Position numbers and translations under genes: made by a program | Origin: an uncultured Flavobacteriaceae bacterium | GTDB lineage: Bacteria > Bacteroidota > Bacteroidia > Flavobacteriales > Flavobacteriaceae | Direction: 5' to 3' | Length of the DNA stretch: 64,000 nt | Assembly (NCBI GenBank): GCA_947501845.1 | Contig: CANMXP010000001.1 | Span: 1 to 64,000 of the forward strand | Shown: positions 7,583 through 17,916 of the stretch, in pieces | Position numbering within the stretch: position 1 is the first letter of the stretch | Layout: each line of letters begins with the position of its first letter | The notes under the pieces: generated by a model | What the model was told of the DNA's origin: nothing | Databases searched by the model: none | What the model saw: only the letters and a program-made list of their open reading frames with translations

Positions 7583-10500
7583 TTGCTGCTTTTCATCATT
7601 TTGGTGCTAGTACTTTCTATACCTCCAATTCAAACTAGTTTAGGGAATTATGCCACAAAAAAGATAAATGAAGATTTTGGAACCAACATAAGTATTGGCA
7701 AGGTAGGTTTACAGTTTAATGGAGATGTTGAGTTTAAAGATATTTATATTAAAGATTATAAGCAGGAGGCTCTTATAATCATAGCCGAATTAAATACCTC
7801 TATTCTAAGTTTTAGAAACTTGTCTAATGGTAAATTAGAATTTGGAGATATTGACGTTATAGACTTGTTTTTTAATATAAAAACGTATGAAGGCGCAAAA
7901 GATACTAATCTTGATATTTTTGTTGCCAAATTAGAAGGCGATAATCCCCAAAAAGGAGATGGTAGCTTTTTACTATCGTCGAGCGATGTATCTGTTTATA
8001 ACAGTGTTTTTAAGCTATCTGATGAAAATAAAGAGAGTAAGGATATTCTTATTTTTAATAATTTAAATATCAATGCTACCAATTTTTTAATTAAAGGAAG
8101 TGATGTAAGTGCCAGGATTAATACACTATCTCTTGTAGATGACCGTGGATTGGTCTTGCAAAATCTCATGACAAATTTTGCATATACCCTTACAGATATG
8201 ACATTTGCTAATCTTCAAATAGAGACACCTAAATCTGTTTTAAAAGGCGACCTAAAGTTTTCCTACGATAGAAAGGATTTACAATTCTTTACAGATAAAG
8301 TTTTGGTTTCGGCAAATTTTAAAGATTCTAAGGTTCAGTTAGACGAGCTCAATACATTTTATAACGAATTTGGAGTCAACCAGTCTGCCGAATTTAGTGT
8401 CAATTTATCAGGTACCTTAAACGACTTGAAAACCAAGAACTTAAAATTAAATACGAGTAGAAATACAAGGGTTTATGGCGATGTTCATTTTAAAAACCTG
8501 TTTAATAAAAAAGCCGACAATTTTTCTATGAATGGGTATTTTAGGAACCTATCTTCAACATATAAAGATTTAAAAGGTTTATTGCCTAATGTTTTAGGAG
8601 CGGCTATACCCACCTCGTTTGATAGATTGGGCATGTTTATTATTGTTGGACATTCACAAGTAACCTCCTCAAAAGTTATTGCAGATATTGAAATAGTTAC
8701 AGAATTGGGATTTATCGATTCTAATTTAGAAATAGCGAAAATTAATGATATAGATAATGCCTCTTACAAAGGAAACATCATTTTTGAACAATTTGATTTT
8801 GGAACCTTTCTTAACGACCCTGCAGTTGGTAATGCTTCTTTAAATTTTGATGTAAACGGTAAGGGTTTTGTTGCAGAAAATATTAATACACAGGTAAAAG
8901 GGGATATTTTTGAAGTAGACTATAACGATTATAATTATAAAGGGGTTAAGGTAGCAGGAAACGTTAGAAACAAAATTTTTGATGGAAACCTGACTGTAAA
9001 CGATAAAAACTTAAAACTAAACTTTGCGGGACTTGTAGATTTTTCTGAAGTTGTTAAAAAATACGATTTTGAGGCTAATGTTGATTATGCGAATTTAAAG
9101 GTGCTAAACTTTGTAAAGAAAGACAGTCTTTCCATCTTTAGAAGCCGTGTTAAAATGAATATGAATGCCAGTAATTATGATGATGCTTATGGTAAAATTT
9201 CTTTTAGGAGAACCTCTTATAAAAATCAGAATGATAATTACTATTTTAATAAACTAGATGTACTTTCCCGCTTTGAAGGTGATACGAGATTTATAGAGTT
9301 TAATTCTCCAGATATTATTGAAGGTGAATTACAAGGGCGTTTTGTCTTTAAAGATTTAAAGAAGTTATTCGAAAACTCATTAGGACATATCTACACCAAT
9401 TATGTTCCACATAAGGTCGCCACAAATCAAAGTATAGATTTTAATTTTAAAATTTATAATAAGATTATTGAAGTGGTTTATCCAGAGGTTGAACTAGGCA
9501 AAAATACATTCATTCGAGGGCGTGTAGAAAGTGACGAAAAAAACTTTAAGCTCACCTTTAAATCACCAAAAATTAGATTGCTGGATAACTTTGCCACTCA
9601 TATTGATCTGCAAGTAGATAATAGTAATCCGCTTTTCAATACTTATATTGAGGTAGATAGCTTAAGTACAAAATATTATAACATTTCTAAATTCAACTTA
9701 ATCAACGTAACGGTAAACGATACTTTGTTTATGCGTTCAGAATTTAAAGGTGGTAAGCGGAATAACGACAGCTATAATTTGAGTTTCTATCATACTATTA
9801 ATGAGGCTAATGAATCTGTTATTGGCTTTAAAAAATCTGACGTAACCATTAAGAATAATAAGTGGTTTATTAATGAAGAAAAAGATAGATTCAATAAAGT
9901 ATCATTCAATAAAGATTTCACCAAATTTGATATTGATAGGTTTAAAATTAATCATAACAAAGAAGAGATTAAACTTTCTGGTTTTTTACGGGATTCTACC
10001 GAGAAAGATTTGAAGTTAAATTTTAAGAATGTTGATTTAGCAAAAATAACACCAGATATAGATAGTTTAGCTTTAGCAGGCAATGTAAACGGTAAATTGG
10101 ATATCCTTCAAAAAGGCGGGAATTATTTGCCAAACTCTTCAATTATTATTGATGATTTTAAGGTTAATGATTTTTTATTAGGCTCATTTGATGCTGCCAT
10201 TACAGGTAACAAAACACTTACCAACTATAAAATGGATGTGGTTATTAAAAATGATGTTTCAAAATCGTTTAGTGCGATAGGAAACATAAACGTCGCAGGT
10301 AAGCAAGCGACCATAGATGCCAATTTAAACTTTAATGATTTTAATCTAGTGCCTTTAAACCCGCTATTAGAAGATGTTTTAACCAATATTCGCGGAGAAG
10401 CCTCAGGCGATGTACATCTTGTAGGTAAACTTAATCATCCAGATATTAATGGGCATTTAACTTTAAATAATGCAGGGCTTGGCATTCCGTATCTCAATGT

Positions 10501-11980
10501 TGATTACGATTTTAACAATAAGGCATCCGTTACTCTAAAAAAACAGCATTTTATTTTTAACAAAATTCAATTAAAAGATACCAGATATAATTCCAAAGGA
10601 GAACTTAATGGTTCATTAAGTCATGTGAATTTTTCAAATTGGAGTTTAGGTTTAGATATAAAAACCCCGCGATTATTAGTCTTAGATACCAAAGAAACAG
10701 AAGATGCTTTGTATTATGGTACGGGTTTTATAGGTGGTAGGGCAAGTATTGCTGGGCCAACAGAACAATTAGTTATTGATGTTATAGGAGAAACCAAGCG
10801 AGGTACTGTGTTTAAAATACCTCTTAGTGATGCAGAATCTTTTGGAGATAATACTTTTATTCATTTTATAACAAAAGAAGAAAAGGAAGCCAGACAAAAA
10901 GGAGAAGAAGTCGTTTTTAATGAAATCAAGGGACTGGAGCTGGATTTTGATTTAGATCTTACAGAAGAAGCAGAAGTAGAAATTATTATAGATAAAAATA
11001 CAGGGCATTCACTAAAAGGACGTGGTCGGGGTGGATTATTAGTTGAAATTAATACGAATGGTAAATTTAAGATGTGGGGAGATTTCTCTGTATTTGAAGG
11101 GGTTTATAATTTTGCCTATGGCGGTTTAATTCAAAAAGAATTTATTGTGCAGCCTGGTGGAACGTTAGCATGGAATGGTGATCCATTAAATGCCATAATG
11201 AATATGAACGCTATTTATAAAACTCAGGCTAACCCTTCGCCATTATTAGATAATCCTATTAACAGAAGTATTCCTGTAGAGCTAAATATTAGTTTAAAAG
11301 GAGATTTAGAAAAACCTGATCCAGATTTTAGTTTTGAATTTCCCAATGTGAATTCAACTATTAAATCGGAGCTTCAATACCGATTAGAGTCTGCAGACGA
11401 TAGGCAAAATCAAGCCCTGTACTTAATATCCACGGGAGCTTTTTCTAGAGGATTGAATGAATTAAATTTCTCTGGAACTATATCAGAACGCCTTAACGGC
11501 ATTATTAGTGGTATTTTTACAAATGGAGATAGTAAACTTAATTTAGGCGTAAACTATGAAGCAGGTCAAAACAGACCCGATTATCAAACAGATGACCGTG
11601 TTGTTGCCACCATACAAACACAAATTAGTGATCGTGTACTTATAAATGGTAAAGTAGGTGTGCCAGTAGGTGGAGCAGGTGCTACAGAAACCGTTATTGC
11701 TGGAGACGTAGAAATTGATTTTCTGTTAAATGAAGAGGGAACATTGACAGCCAAAGTGTTTAATAGAGAAAATAGTATTAGAAATTTTGGTGAAGCAATA
11801 GGATATACTCAAGGTGTAGGTCTTTCATATAGTGTCGATTTTGATACTTTTAAGGAATTGCTTCAAAACTTTTTTAGAAAACAAAAAAAAGAAGATATTA
11901 CTCCACAAGAAAAAACAGAAGACATAGACGCTAGTGCCTTGCCAAATTTCATTAAAGTGAAACCTTCTACACAAAAATAA
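7583..11980 (+). CDS. tamB: TamB-like translocation/assembly protein (DUF490 C-terminal domain)
   Basis: This giant protein of at least 1465 residues has one N-terminal membrane helix followed by long beta-rich repeats. Its conserved C-terminal TamB (DUF490) domain includes YNFAYGGLIQKEFIV, PGGTLAWNGDPLNA and a final AEVDIDFLL-like strand region. TamB/AsmA-type proteins bridge the inner and outer membranes and are implicated in outer-membrane protein assembly and phospholipid transport. The first permitted start codon in frame is TTG at 7583, already inside the membrane helix. Upstream codons from 7538 read IKKILKIVSKIIGIIL, exactly the basic N-terminus expected, but begin with ATC. The real start is therefore uncertain (see findings). 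It is expressed divergently from tsaD, with no same-strand partner immediately downstream. Confidence 0.88.
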   Translation: MLLFIILVLVLSIPPIQTSLGNYATKKINEDFGTNISIGKVGLQFNGDVEFKDIYIKDYKQEALIIIAELNTSILSFRNLSNGKLEFGDIDVIDLFFNIKTYEGAKDTNLDIFVAKLEGDNPQKGDGSFLLSSSDVSVYNSVFKLSDENKESKDILIFNNLNINATNFLIKGSDVSARINTLSLVDDRGLVLQNLMTNFAYTLTDMTFANLQIETPKSVLKGDLKFSYDRKDLQFFTDKVLVSANFKDSKVQLDELNTFYNEFGVNQSAEFSVNLSGTLNDLKTKNLKLNTSRNTRVYGDVHFKNLFNKKADNFSMNGYFRNLSSTYKDLKGLLPNVLGAAIPTSFDRLGMFIIVGHSQVTSSKVIADIEIVTELGFIDSNLEIAKINDIDNASYKGNIIFEQFDFGTFLNDPAVGNASLNFDVNGKGFVAENINTQVKGDIFEVDYNDYNYKGVKVAGNVRNKIFDGNLTVNDKNLKLNFAGLVDFSEVVKKYDFEANVDYANLKVLNFVKKDSLSIFRSRVKMNMNASNYDDAYGKISFRRTSYKNQNDNYYFNKLDVLSRFEGDTRFIEFNSPDIIEGELQGRFVFKDLKKLFENSLGHIYTNYVPHKVATNQSIDFNFKIYNKIIEVVYPEVELGKNTFIRGRVESDEKNFKLTFKSPKIRLLDNFATHIDLQVDNSNPLFNTYIEVDSLSTKYYNISKFNLINVTVNDTLFMRSEFKGGKRNNDSYNLSFYHTINEANESVIGFKKSDVTIKNNKWFINEEKDRFNKVSFNKDFTKFDIDRFKINHNKEEIKLSGFLRDSTEKDLKLNFKNVDLAKITPDIDSLALAGNVNGKLDILQKGGNYLPNSSIIIDDFKVNDFLLGSFDAAITGNKTLTNYKMDVVIKNDVSKSFSAIGNINVAGKQATIDANLNFNDFNLVPLNPLLEDVLTNIRGEASGDVHLVGKLNHPDINGHLTLNNAGLGIPYLNVDYDFNNKASVTLKKQHFIFNKIQLKDTRYNSKGELNGSLSHVNFSNWSLGLDIKTPRLLVLDTKETEDALYYGTGFIGGRASIAGPTEQLVIDVIGETKRGTVFKIPLSDAESFGDNTFIHFITKEEKEARQKGEEVVFNEIKGLELDFDLDLTEEAEVEIIIDKNTGHSLKGRGRGGLLVEINTNGKFKMWGDFSVFEGVYNFAYGGLIQKEFIVQPGGTLAWNGDPLNAIMNMNAIYKTQANPSPLLDNPINRSIPVELNISLKGDLEKPDPDFSFEFPNVNSTIKSELQYRLESADDRQNQALYLISTGAFSRGLNELNFSGTISERLNGIISGIFTNGDSKLNLGVNYEAGQNRPDYQTDDRVVATIQTQISDRVLINGKVGVPVGGAGATETVIAGDVEIDFLLNEEGTLTAKVFNRENSIRNFGEAIGYTQGVGLSYSVDFDTFKELLQNFFRKQKKEDITPQEKTEDIDASALPNFIKVKPSTQK

Positions 11981-12137
11981 TCCTCATTTTTTCGCTTTAT
12001 TCATCGCTGTTTTCCTAATAAAACAAGTTTTTTATTAACTAAAACGTTATAGTTCAACAACTAAAATTAAAATAAGATAAATGCTTATAGATATATGCGT
12101 TTAGTTTATTAATTTTACGTGTAAATTATAAAATTTA

Positions 12138-14143
<2,006 letters not shown>

Positions 14144-14156
14144 ATTATTAATTTAG

Positions 14157-14200
14157 TCCACAGAGTTACTTTGCGAACAAAGTAATTCTGTGGATTTTTT
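14157..14200 (+). terminator. Intrinsic terminator after gap
   Basis: A 17-bp stem (TCCACAGAGTTACTTTG with CAAAGTAATTCTGTGGA, one G-T wobble) encloses loop CGAA and is followed by six T. It sits 13 bp after the gap stop codon and 12 bp before the next gene's ATG. That next gene must either rely on read-through or have a promoter inside this hairpin region. Confidence 0.93.
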
Positions 14201-14212
14201 ATTTGTAAACTT

Positions 14213-15079
14213 ATGATTTTAATTGTTGATAGTGGTTCTACAAAATCCGATTGGATAGCAGTAGATAATAATGGTAACCAATTACTGGAAAAGATTCGTA
14301 CTAAGGGGCTTAATCCTGCCATTTTACCCGAAAAAAAACTAAAAAAAATAATTAAATCTAATAGTTTATTAAAAGAGCATAAAAAAAGTGTAACACATAT
14401 TTTCTTTTATGGAGCAGGTTGCGGTACAGAAAAACCAGTAGCTCTTTTAAAAGGAGTACTGGAGTCTATATTTGTTAATGCTCACATAGAGGTAAACGAG
14501 GACACCATGGCCGCGGTTTATTCTACAATTAACCATGACAAAGAAGCTGCTGTAGTTTGTATTTTAGGAACAGGATCCAACTGTAGCTACTATAATGGAG
14601 AGCAATTGGAGCAACGTGTTGTCTCTTTAGGGTATTCTGTTATGGATGATGCTTCTGGTAATTATTTTGGACGCCAACTAATAAGAGACTATTACTTTAA
14701 TCATATGCCAGAAGATGTAAAAGTAGCTTTTGGTACCAAGTTTAATATGGAGTCTGATTATATAAAGTATAACCTGTATAAACAGCCTAACCCGAATGCT
14801 TATTTAGCAAATTTTGCCGAGTTTATGTTCTTACATAAAGATTCAGAATACACGATCAATCTTATAAAAAAAGGTATTCGATTATTTGCTACTAACATGA
14901 TTATGCAATATAAAGAGGAATTAAAAACTAAAACTGTTCCAGTTCATTTTGCGGGGTCTATAGCATATTTTTCTCAAGATGAAATAAAAGAAGTAGCTCA
15001 AGAAATGGGCTTCACAGTGGGTAATTTTGAAAGAAGACCTATAGAAGGTCTAGTTGCTTTTCATACTAAAAATTTGTAG
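14213..15079 (+). CDS. BadF/BcrA-type ATPase, probable N-acetylglucosamine kinase
   Basis: The 288-residue ASKHA-fold kinase has phosphate-1 motif ILIVDSGSTKSDWIAVD at the N-terminus, CILGTGSNCSYYNG in the middle, and GYSVMDDASGNYFGRQLI typical of the BadF/BadG/BcrA/BcrD family, whose short members include N-acetylglucosamine kinases. The likely reaction is phosphorylation of GlcNAc recovered from the cell wall or chitin, consistent with the amidase and GH3 hydrolase elsewhere in the window. Substrate is inferred, not proven. The start ATG at 14213 lies only 12 bp past the upstream terminator. Confidence 0.8.
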   Translation: MILIVDSGSTKSDWIAVDNNGNQLLEKIRTKGLNPAILPEKKLKKIIKSNSLLKEHKKSVTHIFFYGAGCGTEKPVALLKGVLESIFVNAHIEVNEDTMAAVYSTINHDKEAAVVCILGTGSNCSYYNGEQLEQRVVSLGYSVMDDASGNYFGRQLIRDYYFNHMPEDVKVAFGTKFNMESDYIKYNLYKQPNPNAYLANFAEFMFLHKDSEYTINLIKKGIRLFATNMIMQYKEELKTKTVPVHFAGSIAYFSQDEIKEVAQEMGFTVGNFERRPIEGLVAFHTKNL

Positions 15080-15209
15080 TATTTTAATCATGTATTAAAA
15101 TTATATATAGACAAACTGAGTCTACTCTTTTTCATGCTTAGTTTCAATCGGTAATTCAGTATATTAGTCCTTTCTATCGTTTGTTATATAATTTTAAATG
15201 TTTTTATAA

Positions 15210-16013
15210 ATGCGTAAATTCAAAACTTCGCTGGTATTCATTATTATTTTAAGTGTTGCATCATGTGGCTCTAAAAACTCAAAAAAATCAAAGCACATTA
15301 ATGAAGCTAGTCAATGGGAATCGCTCTTTAATGGTGAAAATTTAGATGGTTGGATCCCTAAGTTTTATCATCATGAACTAGGCGATAATTATGCCAATAC
15401 ATTTCGCGTAAAAAATGGCGTTATTCAAGTTAATTATAACAATTATAAAGAGTTTGGTGATCGTTATGGTCACTTATTTTATAATAAACCATTCTCTTCA
15501 TATCATTTAAAGTTTGAATATCGGTTTACAGACCAATGGATGAAGGATGCTGCATCATATACTTACAGAAACAGTGGTGTTATGTTTCATTCTCAAGCCC
15601 CTAAAACGATACTTAAAGAGCAAAATTGGCCTATCTCGGTCGAGTACCAGATTTTAGCAGAAGAAACAGAAGGTGAGTCTAGACCAACAGGCAATATGTG
15701 TTCGCCAGGTACCGAAATTTTTGTAAACAACGAAATTGCTGCGCAACATTGTGTACCTTCTTCCTCTAAGACTTATAAATGGGATGAATGGGTTAAAGGG
15801 GAACTAATTGTTTATAGCGATTCGCTAGTTATACACATTGTAAATGGGAAGGAAGTCCTTCGATATAACTCACCGCAAATAGGAGGTGGGACTACCAAGG
15901 GATATGATCCAGCAATCAAAATTGATGGGAAAAGCTTAACAGAGGGCTATATTGGCTTGCAGGCAGAAGGGCAAGGCATAGAATTTAAAGAAATTAAAAT
16001 AAAGGAATTATAG
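15210..16013 (+). CDS. DUF1080 (3-keto-disaccharide hydrolase type) lipoprotein
   Basis: The 267-residue protein has a lipoprotein signal: hydrophobic core LVFIIILSV then lipobox ASC with Cys at residue 19. The mature part is one concanavalin-like beta-sandwich of the DUF1080 family, beginning SLFNGENLDGWIPKF. It also has NSGVMFHSQAP and IGLQAEGQGIEFKEIKIKEL at the C-terminus. Several DUF1080 proteins are 3-keto-glycoside hydrolases, so a role in sugar breakdown at the cell surface is likely but unproven. No sugar dehydrogenase partner is adjacent. Confidence 0.85.
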   Translation: MRKFKTSLVFIIILSVASCGSKNSKKSKHINEASQWESLFNGENLDGWIPKFYHHELGDNYANTFRVKNGVIQVNYNNYKEFGDRYGHLFYNKPFSSYHLKFEYRFTDQWMKDAASYTYRNSGVMFHSQAPKTILKEQNWPISVEYQILAEETEGESRPTGNMCSPGTEIFVNNEIAAQHCVPSSSKTYKWDEWVKGELIVYSDSLVIHIVNGKEVLRYNSPQIGGGTTKGYDPAIKIDGKSLTEGYIGLQAEGQGIEFKEIKIKEL

Positions 16014-16057
16014 AGTTTTGATATAATTTGAATAAGTTTGTTAAAACGTATAAATAA

Positions 16058-17485
16058 ATGGGCTTTTTCTCATATTTGACTAAATCTATAAAAAAAAGAA
16101 AGATATTGTCTTTTTTTATTTTTATTTCCATAGTTACAATTCTATTGGGAGGCTATTTATTTCTCGAAAAAATAATTGACTTAAAAACCATAGCACTATT
16201 CTTATTTTTTCTAACGACCATCCAGGTTTTTGTATTGCAGTACTTTTTTAAAAATCAGTTAAAAAATGATACAAGACAACGAAATTTGTACGTACGTATA
16301 AATGAACTAAAAGAAAACCTTGAAGAATCTGATAAAATAGCTGAATATAAATCAATTTATTTGGCTAATATGAGTTATGAGGTTCGTACGCTGCTCAGTA
16401 CAGTTTTAGGTATGCTAAATATGTTAAAGCAAACAGAACTTAATGATGACCAGAAAGCACAAGTAGAAATTGCTGAGTATTCTTCGAGGCACTTATTACA
16501 ATTAGTGAATATGGTCACCGATAATGCCGATGTAGAATCAGGAGATCTTAAATTGGATTTATTGGCAATCGATTTAAAATCAGATTTATCTCAGCTTTTT
16601 AAGGTTTTTGAATATCAAGCTTGGGAAAAAGGGCTTGAATTCGATTTTAAGTTTTTGTATGAAGAAAAAGAAACGTTTTCTCTTTTAGGGGATTCTGCCA
16701 AAATTCAGCAAGTATTAATCAATTTGATTAACAATGCTATAAAGTTTACGAACTCAGGGAAAATATCGATCATAGTCGATCAAACTATAGGTATTGACAA
16801 CGATCAAATCGTGACGTTTTATATTAAAGATACTGGTATTGGTATGCGGCAAGAAGAGGTTAATCGAATTTTCGATAATGCTTCAAGCCCTTATGATGCC
16901 TCTATGATGAGAGATTATAGAGGGGGAGGTATTGGGCTTTCTATTTCACATCAATTGGTAAAACTAATGGGAGGTGAATTAAAATTAGAAAGCAAAGAAA
17001 ATGAAGGCTCAACTTTCTATTTTAGCTTACAGTTAAAAAAGACATTAAATGTTAAAGTAGGAAATGTTGAAATAAAACCAATCTTTCAAGACAAGTTTAG
17101 TGTTTTGGTCGCAGAAGATAATCGAATGAATCAGAAGGTAATTAAATTTTTGTTAGAGCGGCAAGGAGCCGATTGTACTTTTGTGAAAAACGGTATTGAA
17201 GCTGTCGAGCTATATAAAATTTTAGATTTCGATATGGTGTTTATGGATATTTATATGCCAGATATGGATGGTTATCAGGCAACTAAAACTATACGGGCAA
17301 CTGAAAAATATACGACTAAAAAGACTCCAATAATTGCTGTTTCTGCCAGTGCTTTTGAAGAAGATATAGTGAATGCTAAATTGGTTGGAATTGATGATTT
17401 TTTAGCAAAACCAATAGAAACAGATCAGCTAAAAACATTATTGATTAAGTACTCAAATAAAAATGAAACATTGGGCTTAAAATAA
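16058..17485 (+). CDS. Hybrid histidine-kinase-like protein lacking the H-box His
   Basis: The 475-residue protein has two membrane helices (about 17-36 and 43-63), a coiled coil (75-100), a HisKA-like region (100-165), an HATPase domain (N-box LINLINNAIKFT around 219-231, G1 DTGIGM at 258-263, G2 GGGIGLSIS at 289-297) and a C-terminal receiver (acidic pocket AEDN at 352-355, phospho-acceptor Asp397, Lys451). The H-box reads NMSYEVRTLL instead of the usual NMSHEIRTPL: Tyr107 replaces the phospho-accepting His and Leu replaces the Pro. ATP-binding and receiver motifs look intact, so it may be a pseudokinase, scaffold or phosphatase. No partner regulator is adjacent. It converges on ridA. Confidence 0.85.
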   Translation: MGFFSYLTKSIKKRKILSFFIFISIVTILLGGYLFLEKIIDLKTIALFLFFLTTIQVFVLQYFFKNQLKNDTRQRNLYVRINELKENLEESDKIAEYKSIYLANMSYEVRTLLSTVLGMLNMLKQTELNDDQKAQVEIAEYSSRHLLQLVNMVTDNADVESGDLKLDLLAIDLKSDLSQLFKVFEYQAWEKGLEFDFKFLYEEKETFSLLGDSAKIQQVLINLINNAIKFTNSGKISIIVDQTIGIDNDQIVTFYIKDTGIGMRQEEVNRIFDNASSPYDASMMRDYRGGGIGLSISHQLVKLMGGELKLESKENEGSTFYFSLQLKKTLNVKVGNVEIKPIFQDKFSVLVAEDNRMNQKVIKFLLERQGADCTFVKNGIEAVELYKILDFDMVFMDIYMPDMDGYQATKTIRATEKYTTKKTPIIAVSASAFEEDIVNAKLVGIDDFLAKPIETDQLKTLLIKYSNKNETLGLK

Positions 17486-17519
17486 ATAAAACCAAATCTC
17501 TTTTAAAGCCTTTTATTTA
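17483..17519. terminator. Weak AT inverted repeat between convergent genes
   Basis: TAAATAAAA and TTTTATTTA are perfect 9-bp inverted arms separated by 19 bases. They overlap the stop codons of the kinase-like gene and ridA. This could act as a weak two-way terminator, but the stem is pure AT. Confidence 0.3.
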
Positions 17520-17893
17520 ATAGCAATCATACTAATCTCTACGTTAACATCTTTTGGTAATCTAGCAACCTGTACTGTTTCTCGAGCTGGTGCCGTATCA
17601 TCATTAAAATAACTACCATACACCTCATTTATTTGGGAGAAATCATCCATATTACTAATAAAAATGGATGTTTTTATAACATGATCAAAAGTCATGTTTG
17701 CTGCTTTTAAAACCGCTTTAAGGTTCTGCATAACTTGTACTGTCTCAGTTTCTATATTTTCCAAAACAAGGGCTCCTGTTTCTGGGTTTAAGGCAATTTG
17801 ACCAGAAGTATATAACGTATTTCCACTTAAAATAGCTTGATTGTAAGGACCAATAGGAGCTGGGGCTTCAGATGTTGTAATTATTTTTTTCAT
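17513..17893 (-). CDS. ridA: RidA family enamine/imine deaminase
   Basis: The 126-residue RidA/YjgF protein has canonical length. N-terminal APAPIGPYNQAI, LYTSGQIALNPETG and the C-terminal PARETVQVARLPKDVNVEI are all present, including the substrate-binding Arg and the Glu equivalent to E. coli Glu120. RidA hydrolyses reactive 2-aminoacrylate-type enamines from PLP enzymes and prevents damage to them. It lies 23 bp downstream of lptD on the same strand, so it is probably co-transcribed. It converges on the hybrid kinase-like gene with a short AT inverted repeat between. Confidence 0.95.
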   Translation of the reverse strand: MKKIITTSEAPAPIGPYNQAILSGNTLYTSGQIALNPETGALVLENIETETVQVMQNLKAVLKAANMTFDHVIKTSIFISNMDDFSQINEVYGSYFNDDTAPARETVQVARLPKDVNVEISMIAIK

Positions 17894-17916
17894 TGCATAA
17901 TACCTTTTTCAATTAT

